Origin: Symbiodinium natans
Lineage: Eukaryota > Sar > Dinophyceae > Suessiales > Symbiodiniaceae
Reading direction: 5' to 3'
Assembly: GCA_905221605.1 (NCBI GenBank)
Contig: CAJNDS010002064.1
Coordinates: forward strand, 1 to 62,500
Length of the DNA stretch: 62,500 nucleotides
This document shows, piece by piece, positions 10,455 through 21,146 of this stretch. Positions within the stretch are counted from its first letter, which is position 1, and each line of letters begins with the position of its first letter. The translations under genes and the position numbers were made by a program. The notes under the pieces are model-generated. The model was given only the letters and a program-made list of their open reading frames with translations, had not been told where the DNA came from and ran no database searches.

Positions 10455-12140
10455 GCAGGGCTTGGTAGTGGGTTCTCACTTGCTGTCCGTAGCCTGGCTG
10501 CTTGCCAGGCTGGCCGCCGCAAGCGCCCAAAGCTCGACATGCCAGCAAGGCTCGAGACCCTAAAGCCTAAAGCCTAAAGCCTAAACCCTAAATCCTAAAC
10601 CCTGAACCCTAAATCCTAAACCCTAAACCCTAAACCCTAAACCCTAAACCCTAAACCCTACACTTGCCATACTGGGATGAAGCCTCGGGCCGACGGCCTG
10701 TAAAGCCCATCCTGGAACCTCTTAAAACACCTACCTGGAGTTGCAGCAAAGCTTCTTCTCGATGCCGAAATGTTGCGGAACCCTAAACTTCTACGTTTAG
10801 GGTTTGGGGTTTAGGGTGTAGGTGTAGGGTGTAGGGCTTAGGGTTTATAGGGTTTAGGGTTTAGGGTTTAGGATTCAGTTCGGTGAGGAGCAACATTGAA
10901 GCCTCACCTGTCGAGCACGCAGGCTCACTCGGCCGAACTCTTTTGTTGCGTTCGTTTGAGGGCTCCCAACGCAAAACCCTAGGCAACCATCCCATCCCCC
11001 CCCCCCCCCACCCCCACCCACCCCGACGCTTTTTTCTTCCATCTGAGGACGAGCTTCCTATGTCCACCACCGGCGCTGGGTGGGCTCATCGCTCAAACAG
11101 GGCCTCGGTGAGGCGATCAGTCAGAGTTGCTAAGGCTCGGTCTTCTGAAGAGAAATGACAGGCGTGTGAGTGTGTATGTATGTAGGAGTATATAGATAGA
11201 TAGATAGATCTGTTTATTGTATGCATGTATACGGATGTTTACATATACGCATACATATATGTATCTATATGTGTATATGTATCTATATGTATACATACAT
11301 AGAGACAGAGAGAGGGCAAGCTGCAGAGGCCGAAAGCGCAGCTTGAGACCGCAAAAACGGTAAGCGCCGGACATTTGGGGGGCGTTCATTGGAGATGGCG
11401 ATTTTGAGAAACCAGGGCTCCGGGTTGGGTTTACATGGGTTCCCCATGTGGAAGCATGGACCCCTCCGCGGTAGTCAGGTGACGACATGGTAACACACCT
11501 TGCTGCTTTAGCAGAGCTGCTGCAATGCTACGGGGGTCCATTCGGCATCCTCAACATGTCGGCATGGCGGTTCCAGTTTTTTTCTTTTACGGACTTTCTC
11601 CAAGTCTGTCCATCAAGATACTGCAACTGGAATCGCAGTGCCTTGTTTGTGGCTCTTGAAACCTTCCAGCCGATGGGACTGGCTCGCTCCAGCAGAGCCC
11701 ACTGAGCTAAGACATTGATCATTGAACAGAAATTCTACTTGACTAACAGGCGCGCGTTGCTTCTCCAAAAAGGCGGTTTTTTTTCCGCTAGGTATGTCCT
11801 AAACCCGAAACTTTTTAGGGTTCTTAAAGGACGGGGGTTCAAGGTTCCCTAGTACTCCCCACTACTCCCTAAGGCTCCCCAGGCTTCCCTAAGGTTTCCT
11901 AGGTACCCACCCCCCTAGAACCCCCCTCCCTCAAGAACCCTATAAGACATTCCTAAAGACCCTAAACCCTAAACCCTCAACCTTTGACCTTCCGGGGAGG
12001 CAACGTGCATCTGGGACACAGCATCGGCACAGGGTGCCAGGCCGCAATCACCAAACTACGCTGCTCGGAGTGTGCGGTGCGCTGGCATTGCGCAACATAA
12101 TGTAAAGCATCATGAGGGCGCGCAAAGGCTTCTTACTTCT
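10455..12140 (-). other. series of weak minus-strand exons, unrecognised
   Basis: Coding-like pieces: about 10505-10560 (ALGACGGQPGKQPGYGQQ, donor GTGAGA), 10741-10790 (PQHFGIEKKLCCNS, donor GTAGGT), 10912-10990 (EPSNERNKRVRPSEPACST, donor GTGAGG), 11540-11722 (RFQLQYLDGQTWRKSV, donor GTAGCA) and 12001-12135 (HDALHYVAQCQRTAHS). They need not belong to one gene. The competing plus frame at 10995-11158 (RSNRASVRRSVRVAKARSSEE) is also possible. Confidence 0.3.
11165..11310. repeat. GATA/TATG-type microsatellites
   Basis: (GATA)n at 11193-11210, then alternating TATG/TATC repeats to about 11305. Confidence 0.8.
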
Positions 12141-12575
12141 CCAATGACCAAGGGGAAAAAAAGGTTAAACTTTAATATTCCTACTAAAAAAGGAAACCCA
12201 AAAAGTTTAAAGTTCAGCTAAAGGCGAAGTAAGCCTTTTCTAGGGCTTTGCAGGGGCAGCAGGGCTTTTGTTCTTTGCTTTACGGGTGCTGTTACCTTAT
12301 CGGGCTTGATGGAGTGTCTTTCTCGATATTGTGTCACTGACTTTGGTCCTCTCATCAAGCGGCCAAGAACAAGTTCAGGGGGGGTTAGGGCAGAGTAACC
12401 TGAATGATTCTTTACGGGACATGATTGCAATTGCAAACCCTAAACCCTGAACCCTAAAGCCGCAGTTGCGCAAGATCGTCTAGAAACCTTCGCCCAAACT
12501 GAAGCCCGTCTAGACCCTAAGATAGGGGCCGGGTTATTATAGTATAATTGTAGAGGGACACACAAGGGAGACCCC

Positions 12576-12832
12576 TATATGGGGTGGTTTCCGAAATTAG
12601 GGGTACCTTATTGGGGTCTTGATTATGAGGGAATCCTCCTATTTGGGGATCTATATTGGGGTCCCCAATTTTCGTAAACCTCCAATATTGCGTACTTGAC
12701 CTTAGACTCTTATCACCCAATTATGAGTGCAGTTATACCCCACTTTATAAGCCCCTTAAGTACGCCAATAGGGTTATGATTGGGCTATAGGTACAGTTAT
12801 TATTGGGTTACCAAGTACCATGAACTTCCAAG
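12576..12832. repeat. adjacent family-2 and family-3 elements
   Basis: Family 2 spans about 12576-12690 (GGTTTCCGAAATTAGGGGTACC ... TTTTCGTAAACCTCC). A family-3 copy follows at about 12722-12832 and ends CCATGAACTTCCAAG. Confidence 0.5.
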
Positions 12833-12949
12833 TAGACTCAGAGTGTCTGTCGGTCGGCACACTGCCTGCACTTTCCAGGGCCATTGCGAGTTCATCCTAC
12901 AGCTCGCAATATCTCTGCCTATAGGCTTGCGGCATCCGGCGGCTTCAGG

Positions 12950-13085
12950 GGTTTAGGGTTTAGGGTTTAGGGTTTGGGGTTTGGGGTTTGGGGTTTGGGG
13001 TTTGGGGTTTGGGGTTTGGGGTTTGGGGTTTGGGGTTTGGGGTTTGGGGTTTGGGGTTTGGGGTTTGGGGTTTGGGGTTTAGGGC
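12950..13085 (+). repeat. TTTGGGG variant array
   Basis: About 16 units of TTTGGGG, flanked by a few TTTAGGG units. The Gly/Phe/Trp-rich open frames over it are repeat translations. Confidence 0.9.
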
Positions 13086-13202
13086 GTAGGCTGTTTGGGG
13101 GGTCAGTTGTTTTCTGGTGCTTACTGTACTTCGTAAACTGGACGATGATCTCGATTAGAAGAGGGTTCTGGGGATGAACATATATTTCCAACCCCTATAT
13201 TC

Positions 13203-13727
13203 ATGAGTGCTTGGGGGGGGGGGCGGGGCGGATGTTATCTAGCCATCTATCCGATAGGACATGTTTCATGCAGGGGACATGTGTTCCCACTTGCATGGGT
13301 TCAGCGGTGGTTTTTGTCAGGGTGCAGTGGAGCTGTCTGCCGGATGCCGCAGCCCCAAGTACGGTTTGGGATGCCGTACACGGCATCATGCATCAGCCAA
13401 ACGTTTGGGGGGGAGGGTGGGGAAACCTTCTTCAGGACATGCACAAATTCCATCCAAGAGCTCGGAGCCAGGAATCTCCTAACGTATGCAGGTGGCTGTC
13501 GCTACCTGCACGGCAGCAGCGACGTCGGAACAGGGCCCGCAAAAGAAGCTGGGAGCCCAGAACTCCCTCCGCGGGCCCTGGCCAGGACTACTGCCTCAGA
13601 CACACAGGCCCTCTGGGCCTGTGTTGAGATTGTCCCTGGCGCCTCTTCCTGGGTGGAGTCATGCGGAGTTCTTCTTCCCGATTCAGGGGCTGTTGAGGAT
13701 GTGCTTCTGAAGGTTGTGCTTGTATGA
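13203..13727 (+). CDS. long open frame, unrecognised
   Basis: A 174-codon plus-strand frame ending at 13727. The 3' two thirds (ARNLLTYAGGCRYLHGSSDV, VEIVPGASSWVESCGVLLPD) look protein-like. The opposite strand is also open for 80 codons, and no domain or splice evidence decides the strand. Confidence 0.25.
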   Translation: MSAWGGGRGGCYLAIYPIGHVSCRGHVFPLAWVQRWFLSGCSGAVCRMPQPQVRFGMPYTASCISQTFGGEGGETFFRTCTNSIQELGARNLLTYAGGCRYLHGSSDVGTGPAKEAGSPELPPRALARTTASDTQALWACVEIVPGASSWVESCGVLLPDSGAVEDVLLKVVLV

Positions 13728-13758
13728 GGACAAGTACAAAACATCTAGATCGTCGGGA

Positions 13759-14100
13759 TTAATGTTGGAATTTTGTTGGAGGTCCCGTTGAAAGGACCTG
13801 CGATCGGTCATCTGCTGAGCAGCCGCAGCATGCCGAATGATCTAAGGCATTGGACAGGACTTGCACATGCAACAAGCGTGTTGCCTTTGCTTTCGCTGGG
13901 CGCTGACATCTCAGCATGTCTGACATCAGGTCATGTCGAACGAGCCCTCCGTGCGCCCGCATTAACTGAAAAGGCAACACCCCTGGGTGCAAGAGTGGAA
14001 GCAAGCCATAGCCAGCCATAAGACGCACTACTCTCATCGTAGCGCGGAGCGGGGCGTGAATTCAACGTCTCAATGGTCCCGAAGAGAACCCCACTGCGGT
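13759..14100. other. spacer with opposing open frames
   Basis: Open on minus (92 codons) and plus (82 codons). The plus frame LSLGADISACLTSGHVERAL loosely echoes SLIALGADISAFFAP at about 9343-9390, which may reflect a shared old repeat. Nothing is firm. Confidence 0.3.
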
Positions 14101-14455
14101 TTAGGACCTAGGGTTTAGGGTCTAGGGTTTAGGGTTTAGGGTTTAGGACCTAGCTTGGGATGCTTGAGCCGTGGCTTTGCCTTTGGGTTTAGTGCTTAGG
14201 GTTGAGTGTAAGCAAGACAGCTTGCGAGAATCTGAGGGGGGGGGGGGGACTCCCTAAACCCGAAACCCGAAACCCTAAAGCTATAGCGTCTATGACCCTC
14301 ATGCTTTCAAGCTTCAGAGCTTTTGGTTCGGGGGTCTTAGAATTGAGGTTTAGGGTTTAGGGTTTAGGGTTTAGGGTTTAGGGTTTAGGGTTTAGGGTTT
14401 AGGGTTTAGGGTTTAGGGCTTAGGGTTTAGGGTTTAGGGTTTAGGTTTAGGGTTA
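14100..14455 (+). repeat. TTTAGGG arrays
   Basis: A degenerate block at 14100-14150 and a regular array at 14341-14450, separated by a G-run (14236-14248) and unique sequence. Confidence 0.8.
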
Positions 14456-14458
14456 CAA

Positions 14459-15116
14459 GGATCACAACACCGCCAATCGCCCCTGCTGGCAATAAGCGAG
14501 CTCCGGTTTTGCTCGCAAAATCTTCGCCTAAAGCCCGGGCGTCCAGCAATCAGGCGAACATATGGAGCTTTAGTGAAGCTGTCCTGTTAGGGCTTCAGTG
14601 CTTTGGGGTTTGGAGTCGTCTTCGGCCTGTCATAGGTTGATCCCTAAACCCTATACACCCTATGTAAACACTAAACCCAGAAGTCCCAAAACCCACATCG
14701 CCCCAACACCCCCAGCCCATGCACCCTCAAATAGGCCTCGTTCAGGAGTCTAGGGGTTAGGCTTTGAGGTTTTAGGGCTTTAACCGCTAAACCCCAAACC
14801 GCAAGGGATAGGGGTTCAGGGTCCAGGGGTCTAGGGGCCTAGGAGGTCTTACAGGGTTCTGAAGGTTATGGGCTTAGGGTTTAGGACTTTTTCCGAAGTG
14901 CCAAGGCTGCAAATGGTCAGGAGAGGCTTTCCTAAACTGCATGGAATGGCTGGGATGCGCGGCTCGCTGTTCTATGCTGGAAGCCTGAGCACACCACGTG
15001 ATGCCAGGGCATCAATAGAGAGCATCAGCCAAAAGGGAACCGTGAGCCGGTGGCCACATGACCCCGACGAGCGAGCGACGGCAGAATTCTGGTTCGAAGC
15101 ATCCCGTATCCTCAAA
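14459..15116 (+). CDS. two plus-strand exons of an unrecognised gene
   Basis: Exon near 14459-14600 (ITTPPIAPAGNKRAPVLLAK, SSNQANIWSFSEAVLLG) starts after TTACAAG. Exon about 14885-15115 (RDARASIESISQKGTVSRWP, HDPDERATAEFWFEASRILK) ends at a clear donor GTAAGC. A further plus piece follows at about 15395-15492 (PPKIIAPYRLGGALEGAPKT). No family is recognised. Confidence 0.42.
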
Positions 15117-15494
15117 GTAAGCTAAGGATGTCCTTCGGTATCCGGCATGTGACTACAACGACTGCCACCTTAATTCGTTGAGCATGACAAGGGGGATGCG
15201 CTGTACTGTATAGTATGCGCTGTATAGTGTAGGCACTATCCAGGGCTAAGCCATGCGACCATTGCGCTCGGGCTTGCTTACGTAGGTCTCCAACAGTGGA
15301 ATGGTCAGGAGTTATTAGCTCTCTTTGAAACCCTAAACCCTAAACCCTAAACCCTAAACCCTAAACCCTAAACCCTAAACCCTGAACCCCCACAACCCCG
15401 CCGCCGCCGCCCCCCAAAATCATTGCCCCCTATCGCCTCGGTGGCGCCCTTGAAGGCGCCCCAAAGACGACTGAGCCGCAGCCTGGGCCAGGCT

Positions 15495-15642
15495 TTTTGG
15501 TTTAGGGTTTAGGGTTTAGGGTTTAGGGTTTAGGGTTTAGGGTTTAGGGTTTAGGGTTTAGGGTTTAGGGTTTAGGGTTTAGGGTTTAGGGTTTAGGGTT
15601 TAGGCTTTAGGGTTTAGGGTTTAGGGTTTAGGGTTTAGGGTT
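15495..15642 (+). repeat. TTTAGGG array
   Basis: About 20 heptamers with one CTTTAGGG variant. A short CCCTAAA/CCCGAAA block in opposite orientation follows at 15650-15715. Confidence 0.88.
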
Positions 15643-15711
15643 TTCAATCCCTAAACCCGAAACCCTAAAGCCCAAAACCCGAGGCCCTAAACCCGACACC
15701 CTAAACCCTGA

Positions 15712-15945
15712 ACCCTGAGCCCTGAGAATGAGGACCAGTTTAGGGGGTTGCTTGTGAATGGCTAGGATGGCCCCTAAAACCCTCTGGAAAAATTTATTCC
15801 TGAACATGACCCTCTTAAACCCAATAAGGGAACGTATGTTAATGTCCCTGAAGGGCCTACCTAGAATGGGGTTCTGAAGAGAGTCCCGCGCGACCAAGCC
15901 TTGGGCAGCTCGTGCCCCCCCAAGTGCTGCGGCCTATAGCCTCGC
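15712..15945 (-). CDS. two exons split by a family-1 introner
   Basis: The upstream exon (about 15939-15861) reads AALGGARAAQGLVARDSLQN then PIL. The downstream exon (15761-15712) reads AIHKQPPKLVLILR. Joining CTAG|GTAGG to CCTAG|CCATT keeps the frame. Another frame of the upstream exon (VFWGGDFGRGYRPQHLGGHE) is also open and protein-like but meets TAG exactly at the junction. Product unknown. Confidence 0.45.
15762..15860 (-). repeat. introner, family 1 (99 nt)
   Basis: Minus strand CTAG|GTAGGCCCTT ... GGCCATCCTAG. The 11-bp ends CTAGGTAGGCC and CTAGGATGGCC are inverted repeats of each other. AATGG flanks both sides, a possible target duplication. Confidence 0.72.
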
Positions 15946-15975
15946 CCAAAGTCCCCTCCCCAGAACACGATGTGC

Positions 15976-16080
15976 GGTTTACGAACATAAGGGGCCCCTA
16001 ATATGAACCCCTAAATAGTAGGATTCCCTTATAATCAGGACCTGAGTAAGGTACCCCGAATTTCGTAAGCCCCCATAGCA
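15976..16080 (-). repeat. introner-like element, family 2
   Basis: GGTTTACGAACATAAGGGGCC ... CCGAATTTCGTAAGCCCCCA, with inverted ends and the AGGATTCCCTTATAATCAGG core of family 2. Confidence 0.55.
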
Positions 16081-16299
16081 ACAATAGCATCTCCACAAGT
16101 TCCATTGGGCTCATACACCCCCCTTAGAACCATACTCGTGTTCCCTTTAATTTCAGGGGCGCTTTGGTTTGTTTAAGGTTTCGGGTTTGGGGGGCTTAGG
16201 GTTGGTCAACCCTAAACCCTGAACCCTAAACCCCTAAACCCTAAACCCCTAAACCCCTAAACCCTAAACCCTAAACCCTCTAAGGCTAAACAAGGCGCC

Positions 16300-16375
16300 C
16301 AGCCCTGCCTGTCGGCAGATTGGTTCCATCAAGGAGGGTGAGATCAACGTCAGAGGCCTGGCCAAGTCGAAGCAT
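16300..16375 (+). CDS. short plus-strand exon, unrecognised
   Basis: Reads RQIGSIKEGEINVRGLAKSK then HG, preceded by a CGGCAG acceptor-like site. It is the reverse strand to the neighbouring exons at 16440-16607. Confidence 0.35.
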
Positions 16376-16439
16376 GGTTTGGGGTTTAGGGTTTACGGTT
16401 TAGGGTTTAGGGGTTTAGGGTTTGGGGTTTAGGTTTTAG

Positions 16440-16607
16440 GGTTGATGCTGGCGGTTGGCTCTCGGATCGGATCGCCTTGTCGAGGTCACAGACTTTGTAG
16501 AAGGGGTCGCCTGTAAACAAGGTCTCTTACGTAAGGGGGCCCTCATGAAGAGCAGCCCCAATGGTGACCCCGGGAAGTACACAACAGCTTGACTGCTCTG
16601 CCTGGAA
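16440..16607 (-). CDS. two exons with a possible 20-nt intron
   Basis: Upstream exon (about 16605-16531) reads QSSQAVVYFPGSPLGLLF then MRAPL. Downstream exon (16510-16440) reads DPFYKVCDLDKAIRSESQPP. Between them lies GTAAGAGACCTTGTTTACAG (16530-16511), which has GT and AG ends and restores the frame if removed. Twenty nucleotides is extraordinarily short, so a frameshift or wrong boundary is also possible. Product unknown. Confidence 0.4.
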
Positions 16608-17037
16608 CCCTAAACCCTCAACTTGCCACTGAACCCTAAACCCCAAATCCTAAACCCTAATCCCTAAACCCGAAACCCTAAACCCTGCAAGTGCAACCTT
16701 AGGATCTGCTTGGAGGGTCATGGGTTGAATGCCAGAAATGTCGGTGTTTGGGGCACGTTCACCATAGGAAGGGCTGCTAGCAGCAACAGCGTGTCTTACT
16801 GTCGTGTACCCAAAGTGCAAAAAAAAAAAAACACGCTGCAAATGCCTGTGTTGGGCATTTTCGCAGTATGAGTCTGCGTTATGAGCACCCCCCCCCCCCC
16901 CCCCCCCCCGACCCCCACCCCCCACCCAGCCCTCGAACCATATCGAAGCAAGCACAGCTTGTCATCGAAAACAAGCTCAAGCCTCCCGCCATCCAAGAAA
17001 AGCACCCTAAACCCCCAAACCCCCAAACCCCCAAACC

Positions 17038-17110
17038 CCCAAACCCCTAAACCCCTAAACCCCTAAACCCCTAAACCCCTAAACCCCTAAACCCTAAACC
17101 CCTAAACCCC
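17038..17110 (-). repeat. CCCCTAAA octamer array
   Basis: Repeats of CCCCTAAA (one extra C per unit), followed by mixed heptamers to about 17370. Confidence 0.8.
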
Positions 17111-17384
17111 ATAGACCCTTAAACCCCAAACCCTAAACCGCAAACCCTGAACAACGCGAAGGCAAACCCTGAGGCAAACCGAAGAGTGGTTGGCAAGTCA
17201 CGAACCCTCATGTAAGCCCCAAACCTCTAAGCCCAAAAATCCAACTCCGACGCCTCCCGCATCGCATCCCTAAACCCCAAACCCCAAACCCTAGACCCTA
17301 GACCCTAGACCCTAAACCCTAGACCCCAAACCCTAAACCCTAAACCCTAAACCCTAGACCCTAAACCCTATTTAAACCCTAATT

Positions 17385-17946
17385 CAAAAGTCGGCAACGG
17401 TGAATTTCGCTTTCAAAAGTCTGCAATGGTGAATTTCGGGCACCTCAAAAGTCGGCACCGGTGAATTTCGGGCACCTCAAAAGTCGGCAACGGTGAATTT
17501 CACCGTTGCCGACTTTTGAGGCCCCCCGAAATTCACCGTTGCCGACTTTCGAGGCCCCCCGAAATTCACCGTTGCCGACTTTTGAGGTGCCCGAAATTTC
17601 GGGGGGCCTCAAAAGTCGGCAACGGTGAATTTCGGGGGGCCTCAAAAGTCGGCAACGGTGAATTTACGGTGAATTTCGGGGGGCCTCAAAAGTCGGCAAC
17701 GGTGAATTTCGGGGGGCCTCAAAAGTCGGCAACGGTGAATTTCGGGGGGCCTCAAAAGTCGGCAACGGTGAATTTCGGGGGGCCTCAAAAGTCGGCAACG
17801 GTGAATTTCGCGAGGCCTCAAAAGTCGGCAACGGTGAATTTCGGGGGGTCTCAAAAGTCGGCAACGGTGAATTTCACCGTTGCCGACTTTTGAGGTGCCC
17901 GAAATTCACCGTTGCCGACTTTTGAGGTGCCCGAAATTCACCATTG
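17385..17946. repeat. 33-bp minisatellite with orientation switches
   Basis: The unit AAAAGTCGGCAACGGTGAAT plus TTCGGGGGGCCTC (33 bp) is repeated about 15 times. Orientation switches near 17490, 17594 and 17873, making large potential hairpins. Because 33 is a multiple of 3, both strands give repetitive peptides (GGPQKSATVNF; RPPEIHRCRLL), which I do not regard as genes. Confidence 0.9.
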
Positions 17947-18365
17947 CAGACTCCCCAGGACGCCCCAAGACAACCCGTCCCGGGGGCCCCCGGGACAGCC
18001 CATATTGGATAAGGCACCAGGGAACAACCAAAGTAGACATAGGGTTTAGGGCTCTTAGGGTTTGGGGCATAGGAATTAGGGCTGTAGGACTTGGGATATA
18101 GGGTTTAGGAGATTTGGGGCATACGGTTTGGGGTCTATTGTGGGTTTTGGACCAACTGGACTTTGAGCGTTAAGCCTATCGGGCAAGTATTGGTTGAACT
18201 TTATATTTTCTCAATGTTATGGGTTTCTTGGGTGGGTGGGTTTTTTTTCCGACGCTTGACAAGCTGCTTGACTAGTGAATGCTTGGACTTGAGATGCTGA
18301 ACCCTAAACCCTAAACCCTAGACCCTAAACCCTAAACCCTAAACCCTAAACCCTAAACCCTAAAC

Positions 18366-18467
18366 CTTTCAGGCACCCTCACTTCCCCGGCGGCCTTTTG
18401 TTCTTTCTGGGGGCCGTAGGTGCTCTGCCTTTGGCAGCCTTGGGCCTTCGCTGTTGTCTGGGGGTTA
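18366..18467 (+). CDS. plus-strand exon with a membrane segment
   Basis: After acceptor CCTTTCAG the frame reads HPHFPGGLLFFLGAVGALPL then AALGLRCCLG, a likely transmembrane stretch. A CCCTAAA array lies upstream and a TTTAGGG array downstream. Another plus-strand piece, RIRAWASELAEKRPEYRAGV, follows at 18576-18640. Confidence 0.4.
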
Positions 18468-18900
18468 GGGTTTAGGGTTTAGGGTTTAGGGTTTAGGGTT
18501 TAGGGTTTAGGGTTTAGGGTTTAGGGTTGAGGGTTGAGGGTTGAGGGTTGAGGGTTTAGGGTTTACGGTTATAAGGGTTGCGGATCAGGGCTTGGGCTTC
18601 CGAGCTTGCGGAGAAACGCCCAGAATACCGTGCAGGGGTGTTGGGGTTTAGGGGTTTAGGGGTTTAGGTACTAGGGCTAAACAACCCAAGCAACCCTTAC
18701 AACCTAAAGGCCGTAAAGCACTGAAACCCCCAAAGTGTGGGTTTCCCGACTCCTTCGAAAACTTGAAACTAGTGCCTAGACCGCGCCTACTGGGTCACAA
18801 GTAGTCAAAACAAGGTCCCAGGTTATGACGAGCTATACTTGCTGCAGTTACCCTACTCATAAGCACAGCACAGCCATCTAACGACCCAAGAACCTCCCAG

Positions 18901-19473
18901 CTAAATCTCAGAAGCCCGGCTCAGTAGGTTCAGTGCCTCAGCCCTCTGAGTTTGAAGCGGACGGCGGACCCGCAAAATATGCTGTGAGGCTCGGGCAAAG
19001 AAGACATGATTGCTCACAATTCCGGAGCATCCTGGCAACGAGTGTGCAAAGGACGATGCCAGGAGCTCCACTCCTAGGGTAGGGTAGTTACATGGTTCCT
19101 TTTTGCGGTCCCTTACCTTCTTTAAAGGGTTCTGATGTATGGGCCGTTGGGCTGTGTAGGGTATATAGCGGTCTATAAGGGGTCCCCTTTCAAAAGCCCA
19201 TATAGCCTTAACTACCCTCAGATCAACTCTGAGCGCCAAAGCCTAGCGGAGGGGGTGCTCTTTGCTACAGGCCCTTCGATGTTTTCTGGAAGCCTCATAC
19301 CATCGCCCAGAAATGGGCCTTATAGTAAGCCTTATGGGGTTTCGGGTTAGGATAAAAGGGTTTAAGGTTCGTGGCTTAGAGGCAGGACGGACGAAGAACA
19401 CCACGGGGTCCTGCTCCGTTGCATCCCAATCAAGGCCTCGGAAATTTGCGCACCAACACGTCTCGCTGTTCCT
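18901..19473 (-). CDS. 3' exons of an unrecognised gene
   Basis: Exon about 19472-19378 (NSETCWCANFRGLDWDATEQ, DPVVFFVRPASK) follows acceptor GTCTAG. Exon about 19320-19216 reads GPFLGDGMRLPENIEGPVAK. The last exon, about 19068-18901, reads ELLASSFAHSLPGCSGIVSN, then AEALNLLSRASEI and stop. The last two are separated by a family-5 element whose likely donor is GAGGGTAGTT (GA start). The exact phase is not proven. Confidence 0.45.
19070..19215 (-). repeat. introner-like element, family 5 (copy 1)
   Basis: Ends GGGTAGTTAAGG / GTAACTACCC are inverted. The core TTCTGATGTATGGGCC and GGGGTCCCCTTTCAAAAGCCC is shared with 55731-55877. Confidence 0.6.
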
Positions 19474-19482
19474 AGACTACTA

Positions 19483-19585
19483 ATTGCTTAAGAACCCCCC
19501 AAGAAATAGATTCTTCCTTTTTTCAGGGAAATATAGGGATTATTATGTTACTTTGAGAGGGTTCTTAAGCAAATAGTAGTAGAAC
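19483..19585. repeat. inverted-repeat element, family 8
   Basis: TTGCTTAAGAACCC at the left and GGGTTCTTAAGCAAA at the right are inverted repeats about 70 bp apart. A related element lies at 49075-49171. Confidence 0.5.
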
Positions 19586-19610
19586 TCCAAACTCCGAGGC
19601 GCCAGGGTGT

Positions 19611-19733
19611 TTGGGCTTGGTGAGGATCTTTCTGGTTCAGTCTTTTTGGGGTTCAGGATCTTTCAGGTTTAATCGCCTTTGGGTTCAGGATCTTCTGGTT
19701 CAATCGCCTTTGGGTGGAGGATCTTGCCACGCC
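19611..19733 (+). repeat. imperfect ~31-bp tandem repeat
   Basis: Three to four copies of GTTCAGGATCTTCTGGTTCA plus ATCGCCTTTGG. Confidence 0.7.
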
Positions 19734-20815
19734 CCAGCCTCCAAACCAACAGAATCTCGCAAGCTCTGGAACTCTGCTTTCGGGCTTAGGGTCCAGAGCT
19801 CTATAGGGTTGAGGACCCTTCCAGACAGAGCCGGACCTGACATTCTCCCTCTTTCTGTGCCGACGCCAGTAACAATATGTGCACCCTGCCGTAAACCCAA
19901 AATTTCCCAGGGTTTAGGGTTTACGGTTTCGGGTTTAGGGTGAATCATGGTGAATCCCCTGAACCCTAAGGCGTGCGCTGCTCCAGTTGGCATCCTGCAA
20001 AACACACACGAAGGGGCCATCTCCATTTCTTTGTGGATTGAAAAATTTGGGGGGGGTCTAGGGTTGAGGGTGTAGGGTTGAAGCCTTTGGGCAAGCTATT
20101 ACCCTTAAATGTTTAGGGGACTAGTTTCATCAGGGGCAATACACGCGGCTTTTCGAGAACTGAGCACACGGGTTAGGGCCCAGCAGGTCGGGCTGAGGGT
20201 TCGGAATTGAGTGATTTTCAGGGATGTAGGGGGCCTTAAAGTTTTTGGTGTAGTTTTCCCAGGGACATGCAGGCTTCGGAGCTAAGACGGACTTTCGGGT
20301 CTGAGGTTTTTTGTCTTGGGCTTCTAGGGGCCTGGATTTGTGCATTTCTCATGTTAGCTGGAGCGGGCGCCACCACTTCTCCAGCTGTGCCGTAGCGTCT
20401 TTCAAGAGTTAAGAGTCACCCTAAACTCTAATTAATCCCTAAACCCTAAACCCTAAACCCTAAACCCTAAACCCTAAACCCTAAACCCTAACCCTAAACC
20501 CTAAACCCTGAACCCTAGAGGAGGCAGGCCCAGCCCTGTCTGGCAGGCTGCGCCTGCAAATAGACTGCGCCGGCTTCTTGCGCCCTAAACCCTAAACCCT
20601 AAGCCTTAAACCCTGAACCCTAACCCTTAACCTCCATCACACTGCTGCTTCACTGCCCTAAGCCCTAAACCCTAAGGTCCTAAGCCTTAAGCCCCAGGCC
20701 CTAAACCCTAAACACCCTAAACCTTCGGCAGTCCTGGTAAGCCGCGGCATTTTTCTCCGGCAGAACCGGCCTCAGAGCTTGGAGTGCATGCTGGGCAGCA
20801 ACCCGAGAGGTTCGG
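19730..20815 (-). other. series of minus-strand exons, unrecognised
   Basis: Coding-like pieces: 20735-20815 (RVAAQHALQALRPVLPEKNA), 20520-20580 (AQEAGAVYLQAQPARQGWAC), about 20345-20405 (KDATAQLEKWWRPLQL), 19815-19905 (QGAHIVTGVGTERGRMSGPA) and 19733-19800 (PKAEFQSLRDSVGLEAGAWQ). CCCTAAA arrays (20430-20515, 20582-20640) separate them as introns would. Confidence 0.38.
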
Positions 20816-21146
20816 GGTTTAGGGTTTAGGAGTTTAGGGTTTAAGAGTTTAGGGTTTAGGGACTAGGGTTTAGCGCCTAGGGCAGCGGCTTAGGGGCAGG
20901 GTTGCCTGGAGCCAGTCCTCGGTGTCCAACAAACGGGCTCCTAGCGTTGCGAGACGATGTCGAGCAGGGCGCTTCATTATGTAGTCCACACGGGGCTCTG
21001 CAAGAACGAAACGTTGCTCCTATCTCAGCGAAACCTGAGAGGAATTATCAACTTGTTTAGCACAAGTTGAGGCTCTGGCTACATGTAGCTTAGCTTTGCT
21101 TTTGATCCCCTCTTCTGCAACACCGAGAAACAGCAAACGTTCCTGT

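Noticed and set aside
12218-12436. Integrase-like frame (SALTPPELVLGRLMRGP)
   Set aside because: A short resemblance to the end of Ty3-type integrases only; no catalytic residues or neighbouring pol sequence.
12974-13191. Gly/Phe/Trp-rich and Pro/Asn/Lys-rich frames
   Set aside because: Translations of TTTGGGG/CCCCAAA units.
17516-17893. 125-codon repeat protein (GGPQKSATVNF units)
   Set aside because: The 33-bp minisatellite keeps all frames open on both strands; no start context or conserved variation.
17385-17946. CRISPR-like array
   Set aside because: The units are contiguous with no spacers, and there is no cas gene; a minisatellite explains it.
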